In this document: positions 57,157-64,000 of the stretch, in pieces
Layout: each line of letters opens with the position of its first letter
Position numbering within the stretch: position 1 is the stretch's first letter
NCBI GenBank assembly: GCA_022495995.1
Contig: JAFEMH010000732.1
Location: 496,001 to 560,000 of the forward strand
Source: Adenophora triphylla var. japonica
Taxonomy: Eukaryota > Streptophyta > Magnoliopsida > Asterales > Campanulaceae
Direction: 5' to 3'
Length of the DNA: 64,000 nucleotides
The notes under the pieces: generated by a model
Databases searched by the model: none
What the model was told of the DNA's origin: nothing
The model's input: only the letters and a program-made list of their open reading frames with translations
Made by a program: the position numbers and the translations under genes

Positions 57157-59316
57157 ACTGATGTAGCCTCCACTGTGATCACATCGGCAGTCACACCAAC
57201 CATTCCGAATTTCCACCCTCGCGTACACACTGCTACAGCCCCTTCTACCATCTTCACATCCTGGCTTGTGGATAGTGGGGCAACACACCACATCACCAAC
57301 AACCTACAAAACCTTACTCTTCATCGCCCATATCATGGTAATGATGGTGTAATCATAGGTGATGGCTCCTCTCTTCCCATATCCAACATTGGTACATTTA
57401 CCCTTTCCAACCCCACTTTCACACTTCACTTTCATAATACCTTACATGTTCCTACCATCTCTAGGAATATCCTTTCCGTCTCACAATTCTGTAAGGATAA
57501 TCATGCTATCATTGAATTCTCACCCTCATCCTTCACCATTAAATCAATAGCATCAAAACAACCTCTTCTTCATGGAATCACTGACCAAGGTGTCTACCTT
57601 TGGAACCCGACACAATCTCATGTCCCCACAAACACTTCCGCTTCCATTGAAGCATACCCTAGTACCACTACCTCTCTCCACTCGTGGCACCACAAACTAG
57701 GCCATCCCGCAACCCCTATAATTTCCATACTCCAAAAACAATTTTCTCTACCTATCTCATCAAAACCCTACTCCAATTGCAATGCCTGTGACATAAATAA
57801 AAGTCACAAATTACCTTTCTCTACTTCTTCCTTACAAACCAATGCCCCTCTCGAAATTATCTTCTCAGATGTATGGACGTCTCCTATACTATCACATGAT
57901 AATTTCAAATACTACGTCATCTTTGTTGACCACCACACCAAATACACATGGTTATACCCTCTCAAAAACAAATCCGACACTTATGCCACCTTCACCCGCT
58001 TCAAAGCCCTTGTTGAAAAATTCTTCAATCGTCCCATAATCCAAGTATTCTCAGATAATGGAGGGGAATACCTAAAACTCACCCCTTCTCTATTAAATAA
58101 TGGAATTACCCACCTTACATCACCTCCCCACACTCCTGAACACAACGGCTATGCCGAACGTCGTCATCGACACATTGTTGAAACTGGCCTCGCACTTCTT
58201 TCTCATGCTAACCTTCCACTCAACCTCTGGCCATTTGCCTTCACCACAGCCACTTATCTCATCAATCGTATGCCTACTGTCACCCTAGATAATGATTCTC
58301 CCTATTTTCGCATATTTAAAACCCTACCCAATTATACAAAACTTTGCAGCTTTGGCTGCCTTTGTTATCACTGGCTTCGGCCTTATAACCCCCACAAACT
58401 CACACCCAAATCCGTTCCTTGCATCTTTGTAGGCTACTCCCCCACTCAGAGTGCCTACTATTGTCTTGACCCCTCAAGTTTTCGTGTCTACACCTCCAGA
58501 CACGTTAAATTCGTAGAAACAGAATTTCCATACCCCTCCCTCTCTAAATCACCCCCTGATACCACCCTCCTAACTCCTTCTCAGTGGTGTCCTATCACCA
58601 TTCCTCTTCTTCCCACTTCTCCTCCCAACTCACCTGCTGATGCTACCACTAATGTAATCTCACCAGCCCCTACACCAGCTCCCACACCAATTTTTCCTTC
58701 TATCCAGTCAACACAACCCATCCCTCCAAACGTGCCATCCTCTTCCCAAACCATACAAAAACCATCAAACACAACCTCTCCCACTACTGACCCAAACACC
58801 TCGCCCACTACTGACCCAAACAACCCACCATCAGTCCCACCCAACCCTCCACCCACCCGCACCATAGAAACCAGATTATCCCATGGCATCCGAAAACCCA
58901 ATCCCAAATATGCCAATCTTGCTACCCTTCCTTTCCCTTCCTCGCTTCCGACCTCAACCAAACAAGCCCTATCCACACCCCATTGGCGTGCCGCCATGCA
59001 AGAAGAATACAATGCTCTCATGCGTAATACTACATGGTCTCTTGTTCCGTCCCATGAAGCCCCAAACATAGTCGGGTGCAAATGGGTATTCTGCATAAAA
59101 TACAACCCCGACAACACTATACACAAATACAAAGCTCGCCTTGTCGCCAAGGGCTTCCATCAACGCCCTGGTCTTGACTACTCCGACACATTCAGTCCCG
59201 TAGTCAAACCCGTAACAATACGTCTTGTTCTCTCTGTTGCCATCACCCGTGGTTGGTCCCTTCGCCAACTAGACGTCAACAACGCCTTTCTTCAAGGCAA
59301 TCTCCCGAAAGCTTGA
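57157..59316 (+). pseudogene. Copia B protease, integrase and RT N-terminal part
   Basis: Open for 720 codons in the gag frame. Protease [15 protein letters not shown] (D-S-G-A). HHCC zinc segment [10 protein letters not shown] then [10 protein letters not shown]. Integrase core with D in [10 protein letters not shown] in VFSDNGGEY and E in [11 protein letters not shown]-terminal [20 protein letters not shown] box. A Pro/Thr/Ser-rich linker at 58560-58860. RT start [18 protein letters not shown] through [20 protein letters not shown] at 59314 interrupts RT just before MSQPPGF. No ATG is needed after 57156, since this is the continuing polyprotein. Confidence 0.88.
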
Positions 59317-60491
59317 GTCTTTATGTCTCAACCTCCAGGTTTTCAAAACACTCTTCTTCCCTCTCATGTGTGTCGTCTCTCAAAAGCCATCTACGGCTTA
59401 AAGCAAGCACCTCGTGCTTGGTACACCGCTCTAAAACAATTTCTTCTCTCCTTTGGTTTTCATTCGTCTCTGTCTGATCCCTCTCTTTTCATTTATTCTC
59501 ATAACTCCAACTATCTTCTTCTTCTTGTCTACGTCGACGACATAATCATCACAGGTCCATCAAACTCCTTTCTCTCTACATTCATTACCAGTCTCTCAAC
59601 TCGTTTCTCTCTAAAAGATCTAGGCCCACTCTCATATTTTCTAGGAATAGAAGTCACCCCAAACTCAGATGGTCTCTTACTCTCTCAATCTAAATATATT
59701 AATGATATCCTCCACAAGCACAACATGGACAACTCCAAACCCTCTCCCACCCCCATGGCTACCTATCCTTCTCTCTCAGCTCTTCCCCGCACACCCATCT
59801 GCAACCCAACCGAATTTCGAGCCATTATTGGTAGCCTTCAATATCTCTCCCTCACTCGACCCGATATTGCCTTTTCTGTAAACAAATTAGCCCAATTTCT
59901 TCATCACCCTCAAGAAGCTCACTGGGTATCCCTCAAAAGGTTGCTACGCTACTTACATGGTACCTTACACTTGGGATTACAACTTTTCAAACACACTCCA
60001 CCTATTATTCATGCTTTCTGTGATGCAGATTGGGCAGGAGACAAGGACGATTTCATGTCCACCACTGGCTTCATTGTCTACCTAGGCCGCAACCCCGTCA
60101 CATGGTCTTCAAAGAAGCAAAGAGCCTTGGCTCGCTCTTCTACTAAAGTTGAGTTCCGAGCTGTCGCTGCCACTACCGCTGAGCTCATTTGGATTAAAAA
60201 CCTCCTGTCCGAGCTTGGTATCAACCTCACTACAACTCCGGCCATTTACTGCGACAACTTAGGTGCAGTATCCTACTCTGCCAATCCAGTGTTCCACTCA
60301 CGGATGAAGCATTTCGCCCTAGCTTTTCACTTTGTGCGAGAACAAGTCAACCTTGGCACCTTGCGTGTCCAGCACATTTCAGGACGAGATCAGCTCGCAG
60401 ATGCTCTTACAAAACCCCTCTCCCGAGCTCGGTTTCAATCTCTTGCTTCCAAGATTGGACTCACACAAGGATCGTCCATCTTGCGGGGGCA
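59317..60491 (+). pseudogene. Copia B RT C-terminal part and RNase H
   Basis: Same frame after the TGA. AIYGLKQAPRAWYTALKQF, catalytic LLLLVYVDDIIITG, then RNase H with HAFCDADWAGDKDD (Asp), SSTKVEFRAVAATTAELIW (the usual Glu-Ala-Glu is Lys-Val-Glu), AIYCDNLGAVSYSANPVFHS (Asp) and LADALTKPLSRARF. It ends SSILRGH at the polypurine tract, but no stop occurs and the frame runs on into the LTR until 60619. Confidence 0.87.
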
Positions 60492-60825
60492 TGTTAAGAA
60501 TCAACAGGCTTCATCACCAAGTGAGGCGCCCGCCTCTCTGAAATCCATGCGCTCGCCTCAAATTGAAAACTCCAAGGCTGAAGTCTCTGTGAACCATGCG
60601 GCCGCCTCAAATTGTCCATGACCTGCCTGGAGCCTCGGCCTCCCATGCGGCCGCCTCACCCTGTGCGAGGTGCCCGCCTCAAGCTGACTGATGCTCTCCT
60701 TGGCTGATTCCACTTCAGATTCACGCACAGCTTATCCCTTTAAATTTGGTTAATGTATTTATTTATTTATTTGTGCCTCTTAGTTTTAGCCTTTTCATAT
60801 AGCTTCCCACATGTATATATACTGT
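60492..60825 (+). repeat. Copia B right LTR, truncated
   Basis: Collinear with the left LTR up to TATATATACT. It then diverges (GTTCATAGTGCATGA against CTTCAGTTGTGAAATG), so about 45 bp including the CA end are lost. Compared with the left LTR it lacks one GAGGCGCCCGCCTC unit (deletion between CCTCA repeats) and has an extra TTTA in the ATTTATTT run. Confidence 0.85.
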
Positions 60826-62263
60826 TCATAGTGCATGATTTTTTTAAGGAAACAAAATATTAATTGCATTAATAAAGTTTAGATGATTTCGCTATACTAC
60901 AATTGGATGCTCATTCCAAAGATGAAGATCTTTATACTACAATTGGATGCTCATTCCAAAGATGAAGATCTTTATACTCGTAGTTTGTTTTGCATTTGCG
61001 ACGAATCTCATATTCTTTCATAACAAAGTGGATGTCATTCTTCTTACTACACAAAGATGTTTTGTAAATTTTGAGATGATTGGTGGGCGTTTTGTCATCA
61101 ACTCGAATTCTTTTATGTCAAGTGTTAAACACAATATATTATCCGAGGGAATTTTCTTAAATGCCGAATTGAGACAGTGTTCAATTTATCTCATTTTGCA
61201 ATTCGAATTTCACTCCAAGTTTTACTTTGAGTGAAATTCGAACGTCTGAAAATTTACATAAAAAATATCAATGTTGTAAGTTAAAAGATGAGCTTCTATT
61301 GACATTTGAGATGAGCCTACGATTTTTGTGATGCTTCATCTCTTTTTTTAATTGTGAATAAATTGATTTTGTCATTTTGCTTAAAAAAAAAAAAAACATG
61401 GAAACAAAATTCATTGGCTTTCTACTTACTAGTCAAATTCTGTCAATTTTTGACCCACTTTTCTTGTCCAATATCTCTACTACATTTTCTTTTAATAGAT
61501 TGCAGTTACAATGATTGATTGACTGGTGGCAATTTGTTTATACTCGTAGTTTGTGAGTATATGATTACTCTTAATATTTTTGATTTCCTGATAAAAGGTA
61601 TGATTTAAATTAAATAATTAATTGCTTTGAATTTGAATAAAAATTTGGGTAAATGTTAATAAATAATGATCTAAAATTTAGGAGAGTGTATCAATTGGGG
61701 CATGATATATCGACTTCAATTCTTTTATGTCTCTGTTTTTTTTCTATGTTTTCACATAACCTTGATTTTATTTTATTTTTCAAATTGAACTGATGACAAC
61801 AAGAAACACATTTAAGTTAACAGGGTTTTGTTTTAAATTCCTAATTTAGTTAACTTTAAATTCTAAATTGTAAAATTAAAATAGCACACACCAAATGACA
61901 CACTCTCCTTAAATTTGAGTCCTACTTTATCATTTTCCCTTACAAATAATATAATTTAATGAAATATCCTAATTCACTCACATTGTTAACTTTATATCCT
62001 AAATTGACAAAATTAAAACATTAGCTACCGATTGACACTCTCCTTAAATTTGGGTCCTATTTTATCATTTTCCTAAAAATGAATAATAATTTAATGACAT
62101 GTCAATAGAAATTTGTGACTAATGGTAGTTATGCTACCACATTAGATATCATACTTTTTTTTTTTTTTTACCTATTTCAAAAAAATACATATTATTATGT
62201 TTATATATCAAATGAAAAAAGAAAATGATTGGTTGATTATTTTGAAAAGATGAATAATTATTA
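60826..62263. other. AT-rich spacer with two local duplications
   Basis: A unit of about 42 bp (TATACTACAATTGGATGCTC onward) is tandemly doubled at about 60894-60975. A segment ending CTCCTTAAATTTGAGTCCTA / CTCCTTAAATTTGGGTCCTA is repeated at about 61846-61940 and 61980-62072. No gene supported. Confidence 0.55.
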
Positions 62264-62568
62264 CTTCCTCCGTTCTACTTCAAGTGAGTCATGGTATAAA
62301 TGCACGTTTCTTAAGAAAAATGAATAAAAAATTAAAAGTGAATAGGAGATTAGAGGAGAGAATGTAAAAATTAAAAATGTAACTTTTATCCTCAAATGTA
62401 AATTTAATTACAATGTGCCACTAATAATACCTTTATAAATATATAAACATTATTATAAAAATATAAATATCTAAAATACTGTTCACATATTTTTATTTAT
62501 AAAATAACTCACTTAAAATGAAAAAAATAAAAATAAAAAAGGCGACTCACTTGAATTGAATGGCCTAG
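62264..62568. mobile_element. Stowaway-type MITE
   Basis: Left CTTCCTCCGTTCTACTTCAA and inverted right CTAGGCCATTCAATTCAAGT share TTCAAGTGAGTC. TA flanks on both sides. The outer eight bases of the right end have drifted. No ORF. Confidence 0.7.
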
Positions 62569-62734
62569 TAATAAATTGTGTGGATAACAATGGGTGGGAC
62601 CATGTTTGTTATCTAGAGTACAAAAGAAGCATGATTAATTTTGTCCTTACTTTGATTCACTCCCATCAAATTTGGATAGCCCATTTCCTATGGTTTTGTT
62701 TTGGTCTCCATCCATTTCATTATTGTGACAGTTT

Positions 62735-62945
62735 CGCCGGATTAATTCTGAACCATCAAGTACCGGCTTCTCAGTATGCTGGCGGAGGTAAATCGCGCAG
62801 CCAGGGTGGCAGCACCCACCGGGGGACTCCAAGGCTCCTGAAACCCAATGGAAGAATTAAATCCACAAGATCCCCCCAGGAAGGATCGAACCCCTGACCT
62901 CCTCGTAGGGAAGCCGGCCATGATACCACTTGGCCAGGAGACCGT
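62735..62945 (-). mobile_element. tRNA-derived SINE
   Basis: The minus strand begins ACGGTCTCCTGGCCAAGTGG with an A box (TGGCCAAGTGGTATCA) and has a B box GGGGTTCGATCC about 35 nt later, then a GC-rich body (GAGTCCCCCGGTGGGTGCTG) to about 62765. Its head resembles that of 19941-20330, but the body differs. A poly-A tail is not obvious, so the 3' end may be truncated. Confidence 0.75.
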
Positions 62946-63164
62946 TGGTTCATTTTTCATTTTTAATTGTATTATCACTGGGGTTTTTGTCCTTCACAAG
63001 ATTCCAATTATGCTGCAATAATATAAAATTTTTAATACTCTCTGCGTTTAGATTTAAATTTTTTATTTATTTAATTCATTCCGGTTTTAGGTTAAAATTG
63101 TTTTATTAATTAAAATAGATAATGAGACTCACTTATTACACTCAAAATAACAAATTATTTACTA
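62946..63164. other. AT-rich spacer
   Basis: Contains an orphan MITE-like string (ACTCTCTGCGTTTAGATTTA near 63037). No gene. Confidence 0.4.
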
Positions 63165-63533
63165 CCCCCTGTCCCACTTCAATGTTCCACCTTTCCCTTT
63201 TGGGCCGTCCCACTTCAAGGTTCCCTTCCTTACTTTCTTAAACGGAAAGTTTTTCATATATTTATACCCTTATCATTTACATATATTTATAAAAAAATCA
63301 TTCATTATACCCTTATAAAGTTAACATATTTAAAAAAAAACAATCATTAACTTACTATTCCTCCCACTCATTCTCTCTCCTATTAAATATTTTTAACTTT
63401 TACATTCTCTCTCCTATTCCCTACCACACATTTAACTTTTACATACTCTCTCCTCAAATTCTATCCACTTTAAAAATAAAATTTAAAAAGCGTGAAATTC
63501 ACACCAAAAAACCTTGATGTAGGACGGAGAGAG
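63165..63533. mobile_element. Stowaway-type MITE
   Basis: CCCCCTGTCCCACTTCAATG at the left and the inverted CTCTCTCCGTCCTACATCAA at the right, with TA flanks. Internal GGGCCGTCCCACTTCAAGG repeats the end motif. Length 369 bp, pyrimidine-rich interior, no ORF. Confidence 0.82.
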
Positions 63534-64000
63534 TATTTTTTATCAATTTTCTGACTCCTATTTTATTTTTTATACTCAAATTTTTTTTTTTCGTATAAAG
63601 TCAAATATAAAAATTAAACGGACACCGAGAAGAATATGTCAGAAGATATGAAATTACTGTAGTAATTGATGGCTTGTGTGTGTGTAGTTAAAAGTTTGTG
63701 CTCACTGTTTAACGAATTTATCATAGATCAAAATGAATAGGGTGAAGTAACCCTATAAAGCAATGAAACACATCCATCTTCTTGCTTATTGGTATGGTTA
63801 AGATTTAATAATTTAGTGTTATAAAATTAATTATTAATATTATTTTAATTTGTGGTGTGTCTCATATGGTGACAACGTATATACTAATTAACTTACCACA
63901 AAGAGTTCATTTGCTAAAAAAAAACAATGATAAGCATAATTATTTATCTTGTAATAATATTTTTTTTGATTATTATTACTTCTAGATTAATAATTATTTA
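63534..64000. other. AT-rich spacer at window end
   Basis: No gene or repeat seen. Confidence 0.45.

Larger units (their letters stand above)
56351..60825 (+). mobile_element. Ty1/copia element B, nearly complete
   Basis: The left LTR is 56351-56743 (TGTTAAGAATC...TTTTTACA), followed at once by primer site TGGCATCAGAGC. The right LTR starts at 60492 after a polypurine tract (TTGCGGGGGCA) and stops matching at about 60825, some 45 bp short. One reading frame from 56875 holds a gag tail, protease, integrase, RT and RNase H, with stops at 57154 and 59314. Most of gag is missing. The LTRs differ by few substitutions plus a deletion of about 26 bp, so insertion is fairly recent. Confidence 0.88.

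Noticed and set aside
58581..59150. 189-aa minus-strand ORF
   Set aside because: Antisense shadow of the copia B integrase linker and RT start; Gly/Val-rich complement of Pro/Thr-rich sequence.
62880..62945. tRNA gene on the minus strand
   Set aside because: Same reasoning: it is a SINE head leading into an unrelated body.

Overview
This is a nuclear plant chromosome segment, most likely from a eudicot. The evidence is two intron-containing plant genes (an FBH/bHLH122-130-type bHLH factor and a FAR1/FRS-family gene), many TA-flanked Stowaway MITEs with CTCCCTCCG ends, tRNA-derived SINEs, Ty1/copia and Ty3/gypsy remnants, and very AT-rich spacers. The species cannot be told from the sequence.

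Only two host genes look intact. A bHLH gene lies on the minus strand (17218-19307, six coding exons, 422 aa). A FAR1/FHY3-family gene lies on the plus strand (43172-47703, three coding exons as modelled, 755 aa, with a 5'-UTR intron). The rest is transposon sequence, much of it nested.

Layout. 1-10 kb: spacer, an inverted pair of Stowaway MITEs, a Helitron-type 3' terminus with a decayed exon beside it, and a palindromic foldback with GGATATCC motifs (8316-8748). 11.0-12.3 kb and 25.2-26.5 kb: two copies of one non-autonomous MULE family with 9-bp target duplications (TSDs). 12.7-16.4 kb: decayed Tat-like gypsy with an opposite-strand coiled-coil ORF, joined to a copia 3' end and LTR. 17-20 kb: bHLH gene and promoter. 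20-22 kb: SINE, two abutting Stowaways, AT-rich foldback. 22.5-24.9 kb: MULE-like element carrying a tandem array plus a MAP65-like fragment and an NLR Rx_N fragment. 28.7-31.0 kb: hAT MITE split by an LTR element with an 18-copy 29-bp array. 31.7-33.5 kb: probable LTR into which a hAT element carrying intron-containing RPS13 exons is inserted. 34.1-40.6 kb: copia element split by a 2,009-bp solo LTR. 40.6-41.5 kb: hAT MITE with a nested Stowaway. 42-48 kb: FRS gene. 51.3-54.1 kb: MULE with a nested LTR element. 54.9-56.2 kb: long-TIR element. 56.35-60.8 kb: young copia element with two in-frame stops. 61-64 kb: MITEs, a SINE and spacer.

The most notable signals are three elements carrying host-derived or host-like sequence (RPS13 exons in a hAT; MAP65 and NLR fragments in a MULE-like element; promoter-like GC-rich DNA in a two-copy MULE family), and a shared design in four unrelated LTRs: arrays of 12-14-bp GC-rich near-palindromes with a 2-bp centre near the LTR start. 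Insertion boundaries were read by eye from TSDs and terminal repeats. Family names rest on recognised motifs, not searches.
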